Shown here: one piece after another, positions 16,819-26,470 of the stretch
Numbering within the stretch: the first letter of the stretch is position 1
How the letters are laid out: each line of letters begins with the position of its first letter
Assembly: GCF_017168235.1 (NCBI RefSeq)
Contig: NZ_JABFAO010000004.1
Span: forward strand, 153,595-217,594
Origin: Rhodococcus sp. KRD197
GTDB lineage: Bacteria; Actinomycetota; Actinomycetes; Mycobacteriales; Mycobacteriaceae
Length of the DNA stretch: 64,000 nt
Direction of reading: 5' to 3'
Notes under the pieces: generated by a model
Seen by the model: only the letters and a program-made list of their open reading frames with translations
Told to the model about the DNA's origin: nothing
The model's database searches: none
Program-made: the position numbers and the translations under genes

Positions 16819-17054
16819 GGCGGCTCGGTGAGGTGCTCGGCGCTGTGGTTCTACTGGTGCTGGCGGTTGTGTGTTGGAATACCGGAGTCAGCGATACCGT
16901 GTTCGCGGCGAAGCCCGACGGTCCGCCCGAGTTCGTCTCCACCAGGTACTCGGGTTCGTGGATCGCGGCGGCCACGGCCTTGTTGCTCGTCGCGAGCTTG
17001 TTGACGGTCGATGCCGTTCGACTGACGGTGCTAGGTCGTTCCCCTACCGGGTAG
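16815..17054 (+). CDS. Small two-helix membrane protein
   Basis: A 79-residue protein coupled to the previous gene (GTGA overlap). Hydrophobic segments at residues 6-22 (GAVVLLVLAVVCWNTG) and 49-70 (IAAATALLLVASLLTVDAV) flank a polar loop of about 27 residues. The 3' end runs into the CsoR operator, ending as PTG just beyond the palindrome. Unrecognised. Confidence 0.7.
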   Translation: MRRLGEVLGAVVLLVLAVVCWNTGVSDTVFAAKPDGPPEFVSTRYSGSWIAAATALLLVASLLTVDAVRLTVLGRSPTG

Positions 17055-17057
17055 GGG
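17041..17057 (+). promoter_or_regulatory. Palindromic operator, CsoR type
   Basis: CCCCTACCGGGTAGGGG is a perfect 8-bp inverted repeat around one base. CsoR-family repressors bind G/C-tract palindromes of this shape. It lies just before the csoR-like gene, overlaps the end of the preceding ORF, and contains the probable SD (AGGGG) of csoR itself, so bound repressor would block the promoter region. Confidence 0.65.
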
Positions 17058-17064
17058 TATGATC

Positions 17065-17352
17065 GTGGCTATGAGTAGCTACACCAGCGAGCAGGACGAC
17101 CTGCTGAAGCGATTGCGGCGTATCGAGGGGCAGGTAGCGGGCATCTCGCGCATGGTCGCCGAGGATCGCTACTGCATCGATGTCCTGACTCAAGTCTCGG
17201 CGGCAACCAAAGCGCTGCAGTCGGTCTCGCTCAAGTTGCTCGACGCGCACCTCGCCGGATGCGTCGTGGAGGCTGCCAGGCACGGTGGCCCCGAGGCGGA
17301 TGCGAAGGTGAAAGAGGCGTCGGACGCCATCGCGAGACTCGTTCGATCCTGA
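17065..17352 (+). CDS. CsoR-family metal-sensing transcriptional repressor
   Basis: About 95 residues, all-helical DUF156/CsoR fold: LLKRLRRIEGQVAGISRMV, then DRYCIDVLTQVSAATKAL, and LLDAHLAGCVVEAA. The Cys (YCIDVL), His (DAH) and Cys (AGC, H-x3-C) match the copper ligand set of CsoR, so Cu(I) is the likely effector; related RcnR or formaldehyde-sensing FrmR members have different ligands. Starts ATG 17059, GTG 17065 and ATG 17071 are all in frame; GTG 17065 has the best SD spacing. Followed by a CopZ-like gene. Confidence 0.88.
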   Translation: MAMSSYTSEQDDLLKRLRRIEGQVAGISRMVAEDRYCIDVLTQVSAATKALQSVSLKLLDAHLAGCVVEAARHGGPEADAKVKEASDAIARLVRS

Positions 17353-17378
17353 CCAACTCGGACAAGAAGGGTTCCATC

Positions 17379-17591
17379 GTGGACAAGACCTACATAGTCG
17401 AGGGAATGACCTGCCAGCACTGCGTCGCCTCGGTCACCGAGGAGATCTCGGAGATCGACGGCGTCGACAAAGTGGAGGTCGACTTGGGTACCGGAAGCGT
17501 CGTCGTCGGCAGCGCTGTCGCGTTGGATGAGGCCTCGGTGGAGGCAGCGGTCGCCGAGGCCGGATATCGGCTGGCGTCCGCCGTCGGCTAG
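17379..17591 (+). CDS. CopZ-like heavy-metal-associated (HMA) domain protein
   Basis: A 70-residue metallochaperone with the HMA motif VEGMTCQHCVASVTEEI (MxCxxC type) near residue 10, then VDLGTGSVVVG and a C-terminal AGYRLASAV. It would carry Cu(I) in the cytoplasm. GTG start 26 nt behind the csoR-like gene, with GAAGG upstream. No copper P-type ATPase gene follows, which is unusual because copZ normally accompanies copA; the exporter must lie elsewhere. Confidence 0.88.
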   Translation: MDKTYIVEGMTCQHCVASVTEEISEIDGVDKVEVDLGTGSVVVGSAVALDEASVEAAVAEAGYRLASAVG

Positions 17592-17627
17592 CGGTGGCCT
17601 CACGTAGCCACGGACCCAGGAGTGATC

Positions 17628-18794
17628 GTGAACAGACTGTCGACCTGTACCGGCGCCCTCGTCTCTTGCCTGTGCCTCACGATCGCCTGTTCGTCCGGGG
17701 TGGACGCTCAGTTGACTGCGTCGCCACCCGAGTTCGAGGTCACGGTCGAGGCCGAGGGCCTCAGCAAGCCGTGGGATGTGGTGCAGGCGCCCGATGGCGC
17801 GATCCTGACCGGTGAACGCAGTGGCCGGTTCGTGGTGAAGAAGGCGGACGGCACCGTCGCCGAGGTCGAGGCCGACATGAGCGACCTGTATGCCCAGGGC
17901 GAGACCGGACTGATGGGACTCGAACTGGCGCATGACTTCGCGCAATCGCGTGCCCTGTACACCTGCCAGGGCGTGCTGGGTGGGGACACTAGCGGCGGCG
18001 AGCTGGGATCCGGGAGCGAGGGGGAGAGCGGCAACAGCATCGCCGTCTTCCGGTGGACGGTGGACGAGGACTGGACGAGGTTGACGCGGATGCAGACCGT
18101 CATCGACGACATCCCGGTCGCGAGCAGCGGCCGCCACGGCGGGTGCCGCATCCTCGCCGCACCTGACGGCACCCTGTTCGTCGGAACGGGAGATACCGCG
18201 AACCCGTCTGTACCGCAGGATCCGGCGTCGTTGGGCGGCAAGGTGTTGCATGTCGACGCCGACGGTTCGGCGGCTGCCGACGCGCCGGGTCGAGTGTTCA
18301 CCCTCGGTCACCGCAACGTCCAGGGGCTCGCGTTTGCACCCGGCACCGATCGCCTCTACGAGGTAGAGCAGGGTTCGACTCGCGACGACGAAATGAATCT
18401 GCTCGTTCCCGGGGGCAACTACGGCTGGCGGCCCGATCGCACGCCGCTCATCTACGACGAGTCCGTGCCCATGACCGACCCCGAGCGTGTTCCGGGCGCC
18501 ATCGAAGCCGTGTGGAGCTCGGGGTCACCCACCATCGCCACACCAGGACTGACGTTCCTCGACGGCGATCGGTGGGGAGATTGGAACGGCGCTGCCGTCA
18601 TCTCCAGCCAACAGGCCGAGAAGCTGCTCTTGCTGAAGCTGTCCGACGACGGCACAGCGGTGGTCGAGTCGGCGGAAGCGCTGACCGGTGCGTACGGCCG
18701 GTTACGGTCGCTGACCACCACCGACGATGGGTCCATCCTGCTCACGACGGACAACGGAAACGGCGCCGACCAGATCCTTCGCCTCACCCCATAG
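17628..18794 (+). CDS. PQQ-dependent sugar dehydrogenase-like lipoprotein (GDH/sorbosone dehydrogenase family)
   Basis: A 388-residue secreted lipoprotein. The signal peptide ends in a lipobox (LTIAC-SS). The mature part has the beta-propeller signature of soluble aldose dehydrogenases: GLSKPWDVVQAPDGAILTGE, ETGLMGLELAHDF, GRHGGCRILAAPDGTLFVGT, GHRNVQGLAFAP and PGGNYGWRPDRTP, with the conserved His of the SGRHGG loop. Several mycobacterial relatives bind little PQQ, so oxidase activity is uncertain. Start GTG 17628 has AGGAG five bases upstream; GTG 17622 is also in frame. It follows the metal genes by 36 nt. Confidence 0.85.
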   Translation: MNRLSTCTGALVSCLCLTIACSSGVDAQLTASPPEFEVTVEAEGLSKPWDVVQAPDGAILTGERSGRFVVKKADGTVAEVEADMSDLYAQGETGLMGLELAHDFAQSRALYTCQGVLGGDTSGGELGSGSEGESGNSIAVFRWTVDEDWTRLTRMQTVIDDIPVASSGRHGGCRILAAPDGTLFVGTGDTANPSVPQDPASLGGKVLHVDADGSAAADAPGRVFTLGHRNVQGLAFAPGTDRLYEVEQGSTRDDEMNLLVPGGNYGWRPDRTPLIYDESVPMTDPERVPGAIEAVWSSGSPTIATPGLTFLDGDRWGDWNGAAVISSQQAEKLLLLKLSDDGTAVVESAEALTGAYGRLRSLTTTDDGSILLTTDNGNGADQILRLTP

Positions 18795-18805
18795 CGCGAG
18801 CAACG

Positions 18806-20770
18806 CTACGCTTTGCTCGGGTTCGAGGCCGACTCCTCGTTGGACCCGGCCTGCGGATGACCGAGCATCGCAGCACCGAGGAGTTCCTCCGGCACACCGA
18901 AGCCGTCGACCATCGTGCGGGCGTGCGGGCGGAGAGTTCGGCACCGCTCGTTGATCCCACGGGTAACGGCCTTGGAGCGCTCGGTCGAGAGATAGCGATG
19001 TTCGATGAACCAGGCCTTGTCCTCCTCGATCACCGACAGCGCGTACAGGTCGCATACCTGCTCGAGAAGCTCTCTCGCCTCGTCGTTCTCGCACGAGGAG
19101 ATACCCGCGACGAACGCCTCCAGAATGATGCGGTCGATGTGTGCGCTCGCGGCGTGCAGAACGTGATCCTGCACGGCGTTGAACGCGTCGAACTCGCTCG
19201 TCTCCTTCGACTTGCTCTGCAGTCGCCGAGCAACCGTGGCCAACAAGTAGTCCTCGCGGTCCTCGAACATCTTGACCTGGGTGCCGCGGTTGAAGAGTGA
19301 TCCCTCTTCCTCGTTGTCCTGGCGGGTGTCGAGGATGGTTTGCATGATCGTCTGTGCCGCAGTGCGTTTGATGACACGCTCGCCCGCGAACTCCGCCGCG
19401 AATCGCACCCACTCGACAGGGCTCATGCCCTTGATGTCGTCGGCGTAGGCGGTGAGAAGTTCCTTGGCCACCAGCTGCGTCAGGACGTGGTTGTCACCTT
19501 CGAAGGTGGTGAACACGTCGGTGTCGGCTTTCAAGGAGATCAGCCTGTTTTCGGCGAGATACCCTGCGCCACCGCATGCTTCGCGGGCTTCCTGGATCGC
19601 GCGCGTGGCGTGCCAGGTGTTGGCGGCCTTGAGTCCGGCAGCACGCGATTCGAGTTCGCGCTGCTCCTCCGCGTCGGGATTGTCGGTTGTCTGCAGTTCG
19701 TGCAGTTTCGCGACGAGTTCGTTCTGCGCGAACTGGAGTGCGTAGGACTTCGCGATCAGCGGGAACAGTCGTCGCTGGTGCGCCAAGTAGTCCATGATGA
19801 GCACTTCTTCCTCGGACTTCGGCGCCGAGAACTGCCTACGCTGCAACGCATAGCGAGTGGCGATGTCGAGCGCGACCCGCGCTGCAGCGGCTGCGCTACC
19901 GCCAACCGTGACCCGCCCACGGATGAGGGTGCCGAGCATCGTGAAGAACCTGCGGCTCGGATTCTCGATCGGGGATGTGTAGGTGCCGTCCGCGGCCACA
20001 TCGGCGTACTTGTTGAGCAGGTTCTCCCGGGGAATGCGGACCTGATCGAACATGATTCTGCCGTTGTCCACGCCGGGGAGGCCGCCCTTGTACTGGCAGT
20101 CCGAGGTGGTCACGCCTGGCAGGTCGTCACCGTTCTCGTCGCGCAGCGGCACGAACAGGCAGTGCACCCCGTGGCCCTGCGGCTCCTCGCCCGGTCCCGC
20201 CGTGATGAGCTGTGCGAAGACTACTGCCACGGTGGCCGTTTCGGCTGCGCCGCCGATGTAGTCCTTGCGCGAGGACGGTGTCGGTGAGTGCACGACGAAC
20301 TCGTCGGTCGCCGGATCGAACGTCGCCGTTGTCTCGAGTGCCTGGACGTCGCTGCCGTGACCCGTCTCGGTCATCGCGAAGCACCCGAGCAGATCCAAAT
20401 CGATGAGCGGGCGAACGTAGGCGTCGTGGTGACGCTCGGTGCCGAGATTTTCGATGGCCCCGCCGAACAGACCCCATTGCACGCCTGCCTTGACCATCAA
20501 CGACAGGTCCGACATGGCGAGCGTTTCGATCATCGTCACCGCAGCGCCGACATCGCCGGTGCCGCCGTGTTCTTTCTTGAAGCCGTCCTGTGCTGCCCCG
20601 TGCTGAGCGAGAATCTTCATCTGCTCGAAAGCTTTGCTGCGGGCTATCGCGGTGTTGGGTGTGTAGTGCGGACGGAACTCCTCCCGCGCGAGTTGTGCGC
20701 GGGCTTCGTTCTTCACATCACGCCAGCGGCCATCCAAAGTGTTGCGGAGGTGATCCGTTGTGGTTGTCAT
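18806..20770 (-). CDS. Acyl-CoA dehydrogenase/oxidase family protein (large, ACOX-like)
   Basis: A 654-residue flavoprotein longer than the ~390 of ordinary acyl-CoA dehydrogenases. The N-terminal and middle part carries the family pattern LGCFAMTETGHGSDVQALET (FAD contact and substrate entrance), DYIGGAAETATVAVVFAQL, and NGRIMFDQVRIPRENLL. The C-terminal domain has REACGGAGYLAENRLISLK, close to the acyl-CoA oxidase motif, followed by FTTFEGDNHVLTQLVAKELL. This resembles peroxisomal-type acyl-CoA oxidases found in actinobacteria, which introduce the trans-2 double bond in fatty acyl-CoA. ATG start; convergent with the dehydrogenase-like lipoprotein, 11 nt gap. Confidence 0.9.
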   Translation of the reverse strand: MTTTTDHLRNTLDGRWRDVKNEARAQLAREEFRPHYTPNTAIARSKAFEQMKILAQHGAAQDGFKKEHGGTGDVGAAVTMIETLAMSDLSLMVKAGVQWGLFGGAIENLGTERHHDAYVRPLIDLDLLGCFAMTETGHGSDVQALETTATFDPATDEFVVHSPTPSSRKDYIGGAAETATVAVVFAQLITAGPGEEPQGHGVHCLFVPLRDENGDDLPGVTTSDCQYKGGLPGVDNGRIMFDQVRIPRENLLNKYADVAADGTYTSPIENPSRRFFTMLGTLIRGRVTVGGSAAAAARVALDIATRYALQRRQFSAPKSEEEVLIMDYLAHQRRLFPLIAKSYALQFAQNELVAKLHELQTTDNPDAEEQRELESRAAGLKAANTWHATRAIQEAREACGGAGYLAENRLISLKADTDVFTTFEGDNHVLTQLVAKELLTAYADDIKGMSPVEWVRFAAEFAGERVIKRTAAQTIMQTILDTRQDNEEEGSLFNRGTQVKMFEDREDYLLATVARRLQSKSKETSEFDAFNAVQDHVLHAASAHIDRIILEAFVAGISSCENDEARELLEQVCDLYALSVIEEDKAWFIEHRYLSTERSKAVTRGINERCRTLRPHARTMVDGFGVPEELLGAAMLGHPQAGSNEESASNPSKA

Positions 20771-20826
20771 ACTCGACGGTAACCTGCCGCAGAATCTTGC
20801 GAGGTCACATGCGTCGATCGGTTCTT

Positions 20827-21033
20827 TCAGGCGGGCCAGAGGTATTCGCGACCGAAGTGTCGAAGCCGCGCCCAGAACGTACTTCGACCGTAGGGGCCGT
20901 CGTGGAAGAGGGATGCGCCGTTGTCTTCGAGCGCGCGCGTGACGAGTGGACTGAAGCCGTCGAATTCGCGGATCAGGTGCTCCCGGAAGCCGTCGGGCCA
21001 GGAGTACCGTGCCGGTTCGTGTTGTGCCTCCAT
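20827..21033 (-). CDS. Hypothetical protein, aromatic-rich (68 aa)
   Basis: A short soluble-looking protein rich in Phe, Trp, Arg and His: PARYSWPDGFREHLIREFDG then SPLVTRALEDNGASLFHDGP and FWARLRHFGREYLWPA. No membrane segment, no cysteine. ATG 21033 is chosen; a GTG 9 codons upstream is also in frame, and neither has a strong SD. It ends 56 nt before the dehydrogenase gene start on the same strand. Unrecognised; the composition looks like a real protein rather than a shadow frame. Confidence 0.5.
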   Translation of the reverse strand: MEAQHEPARYSWPDGFREHLIREFDGFSPLVTRALEDNGASLFHDGPYGRSTFWARLRHFGREYLWPA

Positions 21034-21171
21034 ACAGCCAGTGTAATGCAGGGGTAACACGGTTGAAACATGTTCCAGCGGCCTTGTTCGTGGCGCAAAC
21101 TCCAGCGGTTCGTTTGCGGAACCCGGTGGCGGGTAACCGAGCTATCCGACTACAAAGGCTGGGGGCTCGAA

Positions 21172-21639
21172 ATGGACACAGCAGTATGGATCGTTATCGC
21201 TGTCGTGGTTGTTCTGCTCATCGTCGCCGTTGCGCTGGCGATCGCACGCAAGCGGCAGGCACACAAACGCGTCGAGGCGGCGCATATCCGCGAGAATGCG
21301 GCCGAACGCACACCGGAGGTCGAGGAGCGCCAAGCCCTGGCCGACGAGAGTGCTGCGCGAGCTCGTCGTGCGCAGGCAGACTCCGAGGCGAAGGCTGCCG
21401 AGGCACGTAGGCTCAGCCTGCAAGCCGATACCCACATGGGCGACGCAGCCAGCTCGCGCGACGAGCTCGACGCTGAATACGAGCGCGCCAACAAGTTGGA
21501 TCCGGACGTCAAGAAGCGCTCCGGCGCCGGTGACGTCGACAAGGACGCAGCCGAAAAAATGGTTGCATCGGACGACGCCCACGACAACCGACGCGGCACC
21601 GACTCCCACCGCCTGCCTGGTGATCACCGGGCACCCTGA
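21172..21639 (+). CDS. Membrane-anchored coiled-coil protein
   Basis: A 155-residue protein with one N-terminal membrane helix (AVWIVIAVVVVLLIVAVALAI) followed by a long charged Ala/Glu/Arg helix (residues 30-95) with heptad-like spacing, ending in a polar His/Asp-rich tail. There is no signal-peptidase site, so it is probably an inner-membrane protein with a cytoplasmic rod. No catalytic motif. Start ATG 21172 fits the hydrophobic segment; the frame is open upstream but without coding character. Unrecognised beyond this architecture. Confidence 0.7.
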   Translation: MDTAVWIVIAVVVVLLIVAVALAIARKRQAHKRVEAAHIRENAAERTPEVEERQALADESAARARRAQADSEAKAAEARRLSLQADTHMGDAASSRDELDAEYERANKLDPDVKKRSGAGDVDKDAAEKMVASDDAHDNRRGTDSHRLPGDHRAP

Positions 21640-21786
21640 CGCCTCGCGCGTTCGACCGGGGCCCGGTGAAGCTCAGCTGGGTACCCGAGCGCTCATGTGG
21701 TTCGGGAGCTCGAGCGTCATCTCCCCCCGAACAACTCGGTGATCGGTCGGCACTGATCGACATCCCCGCGCAGCACTGAGAACGCA

Positions 21787-21820
21787 ATACGCCCGAATCG
21801 GTATTCGGATTCGGGCGTAT
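21787..21820 (-). terminator. Hairpin downstream of nhaA
   Basis: Perfect 13-bp inverted repeat, arms 21787-21799 and 21808-21820, loop of 8 nt, beginning 7 nt after the nhaA stop on the minus strand. No T run follows, but position fits a terminator for nhaA. Confidence 0.65.
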
Positions 21821-21827
21821 CTCGCTG

Positions 21828-23147
21828 TCAGTCGTTCTTCTGCTGGTAGACGTCGGGAATGCCGTCGTGGTCGTCGTCTCGCGTTTCTTCGATGTGAATC
21901 AAGCGGTACGCCTTGTTTCGACTCAGAAGGATCAGTGCGGCGAGCGTCGCCGCGATCAACGAGCCGGCCAGAACGCCTACCTTGACGTGGTCGTCGCGCT
22001 GAGTGCCTTCGCCGAAGGCCAGATCTCCGATGAGCAGGGACACCGTGAATCCGATACCGGCGAGCATCGAGACACCGACCACGTCGAGCCACTTCAGCCC
22101 GGCGCCGAGTTGTGCCCGGGTGAACTTCGAGACCAGGTAGGTCGTGCCGAATATACCGATGGTCTTGCCGATGACGAGGCCGGCGATGATGCCGATCGCA
22201 ATCGGGTCGGTCAACGCACTGATCAGACCGGAGAATCCACCGACTGTGACACCGGCGGCGGCAAACGCGAACAACGGCACCGCGATCCCTGCCGATATCG
22301 GTCGCACCTTGTGCTCGAAGTGCTCGGCGAGACCCGGTCCTGCGTCGGGACCGCCGGCAGCCTTGCTGCGCATGACCGGCACCGCGAATCCGAGGAGCAC
22401 TCCGGCGACGGTGGCGTGGACGCCGGACTCGTGCATCAGAACCCACGTGATCACGGCGAGCGGGATGAGGATCCACCACGACCTGATGCGCTTCTGGACG
22501 GCCAGTGTGAACAGTCCAAGGGGGATGATGGTCAAGCCGAGCGCGACGAAGTTGATCTCGTCGGTGTAGAAGACGGCGATGATGGTGACGGCCAACAGAT
22601 CGTCGACCACCGCCAGCGTCAGCAGAAACGTACGCAGGGACGCGGGAAGGTGGGTGCTGATCACCGCGAGAACGGCCACCGCGAACGCGATGTCGGTGGC
22701 GGTAGGGATGGCCCAACCCATCAGAGCACCGTCGCCGGTACGAAGGTTCACCAGCACGAAGATGAGCGCTGGGATGGCCATACCACCGACTGCCGCGGCG
22801 ATCGGCAGGGCCGCTCGCGCGGGGTCACGCAGATCGCCTGCGACGAACTCGCGTTTCAGTTCGAGCCCTACGACGAAGAAGAAGATGGCCAGTAGACCGT
22901 CCGCAGCCCACGTCGACAGCGAAAGATCGAGGTGCAGTGCCGACGGTCCGACTGTCGTCGCCATCAGCGTGTTGTAGGACTCGAACCACGGTGAGTTGGC
23001 CCAGATCAAGGCAATAACGGTCGCGAGGAGCAGCAATGCCCCGCCGACTGTCTCCTTGCGAAGAATGGTTGCAATGCGGTCGGTTTCGGACCATGATCCG
23101 CGTGAAAACAGCGGAATGCTGCGGCGCGGACTGGCAGGATCGGTCAC
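21828..23147 (-). CDS. nhaA: Na+/H+ antiporter NhaA
   Basis: A 439-residue inner-membrane antiporter with about 11-12 hydrophobic segments. Family landmarks are [58 protein letters not shown] with the paired Asp that bind Na+/H+, and [21 protein letters not shown]-terminal cytoplasmic tail of ~25 residues is acidic ([12 protein letters not shown]). Start GTG 23147 gives [19 protein letters not shown]; the frame continues upstream through a less plausible arginine/serine stretch. It exchanges sodium for protons, important at alkaline pH or high salt. Confidence 0.95.
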   Translation of the reverse strand: MTDPASPRRSIPLFSRGSWSETDRIATILRKETVGGALLLLATVIALIWANSPWFESYNTLMATTVGPSALHLDLSLSTWAADGLLAIFFFVVGLELKREFVAGDLRDPARAALPIAAAVGGMAIPALIFVLVNLRTGDGALMGWAIPTATDIAFAVAVLAVISTHLPASLRTFLLTLAVVDDLLAVTIIAVFYTDEINFVALGLTIIPLGLFTLAVQKRIRSWWILIPLAVITWVLMHESGVHATVAGVLLGFAVPVMRSKAAGGPDAGPGLAEHFEHKVRPISAGIAVPLFAFAAAGVTVGGFSGLISALTDPIAIGIIAGLVIGKTIGIFGTTYLVSKFTRAQLGAGLKWLDVVGVSMLAGIGFTVSLLIGDLAFGEGTQRDDHVKVGVLAGSLIAATLAALILLSRNKAYRLIHIEETRDDDHDGIPDVYQQKND

Positions 23148-23306
23148 GGATTGTGGCCTTTCTGAAATTGCGGTCGAGGTGCTACGCCAGGCCCTAGAGG
23201 ACAATGCGCAGCGCGAAATTGTTGCCGACCAGACTTCCCGGCGCACCAGTGGATGATCATACCTACCATCATCGATTCGTTCTCCTCGCGCTGATGGCGA
23301 CGGTTG

Positions 23307-24365
23307 TTATCCCTGGTCGGAACGTAGGTACAACAGACGGTCGCCCGGTGCGAGTCGGTCGTCGGTAGAGCGCCCGAGGCGGTGAAGCACTCCCTCGCGC
23401 ACCACGCCGAGCACGTGTTTTTCGCAATCGATCGGCGACCGGCCGTGCTCGTGCGCACCGATTGCTCGTTCGGTGATGAAGGCGCCGCGTTCGTGAGAAA
23501 GCAGGTGCTCGAAGGCCTCGACGACGGTCGGTGAACTCGTCGCCACCCCGAGCAGCCGCCCGGCTGTCTCCTGCGAGACGACGACGGTATCTGCGCCACA
23601 CTGTTTCAAGATCTTGACGCTGGAAGACGAACGGACCGCGGCGACGATCCGCGCCGAGGGTGCCAGCTGCCGCGCCGTCAGGGTCACCAGCACGCAGGCG
23701 TCGTCGCGGTCGACGGCAACGATGATCGATTCGGCTCGATCGACCGCGGCCGCCGCCAACACTCCCCGTTGAGAACCCGAACCTGCAATGGTCGTCAGCT
23801 CGCGCGCGGACGCCGCCTCGAGCGCAGGGGGATGCGAATCGACGACGGCCACCTTGGCCTTTCGATCTGCGGCCAGCACCGCGTCGACGGCTGCTCGGCC
23901 CTTGGTGCCGTACCCGACGACGACCGTGTGGCCGGATGCCCGCCGTCGCCACCGTTTGATGCGGGTGATCTGACGCGATGTTTCCGTCAGTGCAGACAGG
24001 GTGGTGCCGACCAGCAGCACCAGGAACACCACGCGCAGCGGAGTGATGACCACGATATTGGTCAACCGTGCTCTCGGAGTGATCGGCGAGATGTCGCCGT
24101 AGCCCGTGGTCGACAACGACACGGTGGCGTAGTAGAACGCGTCGACGAATGTCAGTTCCGTGCCGTTGACATGGCGGTAGCCCGACCTGCCCAGGTACAC
24201 GACGCCGGCCGCGAGGAACAGGGCGGCGACAGCCATGAGGATGCGTCGGGCGATCGCGCGGGCGGGGCCGAGAGCCGGGTCTGGAATGCGCAGCGTCGCC
24301 GACGCCACGAGCGCGGCTACATCCACACGCTCGGTTTTCGTGCGACGTGGGACGAACCGCTTCAC
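23307..24365 (-). CDS. Potassium channel with TrkA-N/RCK domain
   Basis: A 352-residue channel subunit. Two membrane helices (ILMAVAALFLAAGVVYLG near residue 42 and VVITPLRVVFLVLLVGTTLS near 105) flank the pore loop ATVSLSTTGYGDISPITPRA, whose TTGYGD is the K+ selectivity filter. Residues 145-270 are the TrkA-N Rossmann domain (HTVVVGYGTKGRAAVDAVLA), and the rest is a TrkA-C-like tail. It should assemble as a tetramer gated by a nucleotide or ion on the RCK ring. ATG start; no cotranscribed partner. Confidence 0.92.
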   Translation of the reverse strand: MKRFVPRRTKTERVDVAALVASATLRIPDPALGPARAIARRILMAVAALFLAAGVVYLGRSGYRHVNGTELTFVDAFYYATVSLSTTGYGDISPITPRARLTNIVVITPLRVVFLVLLVGTTLSALTETSRQITRIKRWRRRASGHTVVVGYGTKGRAAVDAVLAADRKAKVAVVDSHPPALEAASARELTTIAGSGSQRGVLAAAAVDRAESIIVAVDRDDACVLVTLTARQLAPSARIVAAVRSSSSVKILKQCGADTVVVSQETAGRLLGVATSSPTVVEAFEHLLSHERGAFITERAIGAHEHGRSPIDCEKHVLGVVREGVLHRLGRSTDDRLAPGDRLLYLRSDQG

Positions 24366-24615
24366 GTGCTCATCCGGCTGCGCGTCGCCTCGACGATGGT
24401 GCGGTAGAGGCTACGGGGCACAGTGCGTCCTAGGCTCGCGTCGTTCGGGTCACGGTGGGGGCCACCGAACGAGCAGGTACCGGCCACACCGGATCGAACC
24501 CTACCGCGCACGACTGCGTACGGTTCCGCGACAACCCGTGACCGTCGGCAACCGCGGCGGTAATCTGGCTTTTCGAACAGGACGGACGGTACCGAAGACA
24601 AGGCAGGGCGGGAAG

Positions 24616-25095
24616 ATGAGCGGCGACGGCGACATCGACAGGACCGGGAAGCTGCGCGTCGGCACGGCCGAACGCGAGGAGGTCGCAAGGGTGCTCGGCT
24701 CTGCAATGGCGGAGGGTCGGTTGACCCTGGCCGAGTACGAACAGCGTCTCGACGCAGTCTGGAGTTCTTCCACGCGAGGCGAACTGGCGGTGGTGACCGA
24801 CGACCTTCCCGGTCTGCCCGGCGCGAAGGCTCCGGTCGAATCGAAAACTGCGAAGAACTGGCGTGAGTACTTCGACGAGTGGCGCTGGTGGTTCGGCGGT
24901 TTCGTCGTCATGACCGGAATCTGGGGGTTCCAGTCAGTGTCCGACGGCCAGGCGAACGAGTTCTGGCCGATGTGGCCACTCGGTATCTGGGCCTTGATTC
25001 TCGTAGCGATGATCTTCGTGCCCGACGACGACGACGAGGACGACGACGAGGACGAGGACGAGGGCAAGAAGGACAAGAAGGGCGCAAAAGGCTGA
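24616..25095 (+). CDS. DUF1707 SHOCT-like membrane protein
   Basis: A 159-residue protein. The first ~60 residues contain the DUF1707 signature [20 protein letters not shown] followed by [18 protein letters not shown] and ARTRGEL-like [14 protein letters not shown]. Two hydrophobic segments (residues 95-110 and 121-138) follow, and the tail is a run of Asp/Glu then Lys ([20 protein letters not shown]), probably disordered. ATG preceded by GGCGGGAAG. DUF1707 proteins are common in actinobacteria and often sit by regulators; function unknown. Confidence 0.85.
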   Translation: MSGDGDIDRTGKLRVGTAEREEVARVLGSAMAEGRLTLAEYEQRLDAVWSSSTRGELAVVTDDLPGLPGAKAPVESKTAKNWREYFDEWRWWFGGFVVMTGIWGFQSVSDGQANEFWPMWPLGIWALILVAMIFVPDDDDEDDDEDEDEGKKDKKGAKG

Positions 25096-25147
25096 AATAT
25101 TACGCCCTGTAGTTGGCGACCCCGGTGAACCTGGAACACTGGAAGCT

Positions 25148-26470
25148 GTGACTGTTTCCACCGGCGACGAAGCCCCAATCTCGGCCCAGCTCTTCGAGCG
25201 CGCGAGCGCGGTCATTCCCGGCGGGGTGAACTCGCCCGTCCGCGCGTTCCACTCGGTCGGCGGAACTCCACGGTTCATCACCGAGGCCAGCGGATACACC
25301 ATGATCGACGCCGACGGAAACAACTACGTCGACCTCATTTGCTCGTGGGGCCCGATGATTCACGGGCACGCCCACCCGGTCGTGGTGGAGGCAGTGCAGA
25401 AGGCGGCGTCGACCGGCCTGTCGTTCGGCGCTCCCACCGAGCGTGAAATCGAGCTCGCGGAGGAAATCGTCGGTCGAGTCGGGCCGGTGGAGAAGGTCCG
25501 GCTTGTGAATTCAGGCACAGAGGCGACGATGAGCGCGGTCCGGTTGGCGCGCGGCTTCACCGGGCGCACCAAGATCGTCAAATTCTCCGGCTGCTACCAC
25601 GGTCACGTCGATGCGCTGCTCGCCGACGCCGGGTCCGGCCTCGCCACCTTCGGTCTCCCCACCTCACCGGGCGTCACCGGTGCGCAGGCCTCGGACACCA
25701 TCGTGGTGCCGTACAACGATCTCGCTGCCGTCGAAGCGGCGTTCGCCGAGAATCCCGGACAGATCGCCTGCATCATCACCGAAGCAGCCGCAGGAAACAT
25801 GGGTGCGATCGCACCGGTCAGCGGCTTCAACGCCGGTCTTCGGCGCCTGGCCACCGAGAACGGCGCACTGTTGATCATGGACGAGGTGATGACGGGCTTT
25901 CGCGTCAGCGCTGCCGGCTGGTTCGGCATCGACGGCGTGGCCGGCGATCTCTACACCTTCGGCAAGGTCATGAGCGGCGGTCTCCCGGCCGCAGCCTTCG
26001 GCGGTCGAGCCGACGTCATGGCGTATCTGGCACCGGCCGGGCCGGTCTATCAGGCAGGCACACTCTCCGGTAATCCCGTTGCGGTGGCAGCCGGTCTCGC
26101 CAGCCTTCAGCTCGCCGACGCCGCCGTCTACGAGAAGCTGCAGCGCAATTCCGAGCGGCTCGGGGGACTGCTCGGAGACGCCCTGACCGAGGCCGGCGTG
26201 CAACACCACGTCCAGTACGCGGGCACTATGGTGAGCGTGTTCTTCTCCGACGGGCCGGTCACCGACTACGCGGGCGCCAAAGCCGCGGAGACCTGGCGAT
26301 ACCCAGCGTTCTTCCACGGTCTGCTCTCGCGCGGGGTGTACCCGCCGCCCAGCGCGTTCGAAGCGTGGTTCGTATCGGCCGCCCTCGATGACGACGCATT
26401 CTCGATCATCGCCGACGCCCTTCCCGACGCCGCGCGCGCCGCGGCCCGAGCAGAAGCAGGAACCTCGTGA
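25148..26470 (+). CDS. hemL: Glutamate-1-semialdehyde 2,1-aminomutase
   Basis: A 440-residue PLP enzyme converting glutamate-1-semialdehyde to 5-aminolevulinate, the step after HemA. It carries [19 protein letters not shown], the class III aminotransferase segments [20 protein letters not shown] and [12 protein letters not shown], and the PLP lysine in [21 protein letters not shown] start; GTGA overlap with the downstream phosphatase gene. In mycobacteria hemL also heads this cytochrome maturation block, linking heme supply to heme insertion. Confidence 0.97.
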   Translation: MTVSTGDEAPISAQLFERASAVIPGGVNSPVRAFHSVGGTPRFITEASGYTMIDADGNNYVDLICSWGPMIHGHAHPVVVEAVQKAASTGLSFGAPTEREIELAEEIVGRVGPVEKVRLVNSGTEATMSAVRLARGFTGRTKIVKFSGCYHGHVDALLADAGSGLATFGLPTSPGVTGAQASDTIVVPYNDLAAVEAAFAENPGQIACIITEAAAGNMGAIAPVSGFNAGLRRLATENGALLIMDEVMTGFRVSAAGWFGIDGVAGDLYTFGKVMSGGLPAAAFGGRADVMAYLAPAGPVYQAGTLSGNPVAVAAGLASLQLADAAVYEKLQRNSERLGGLLGDALTEAGVQHHVQYAGTMVSVFFSDGPVTDYAGAKAAETWRYPAFFHGLLSRGVYPPPSAFEAWFVSAALDDDAFSIIADALPDAARAAARAEAGTS

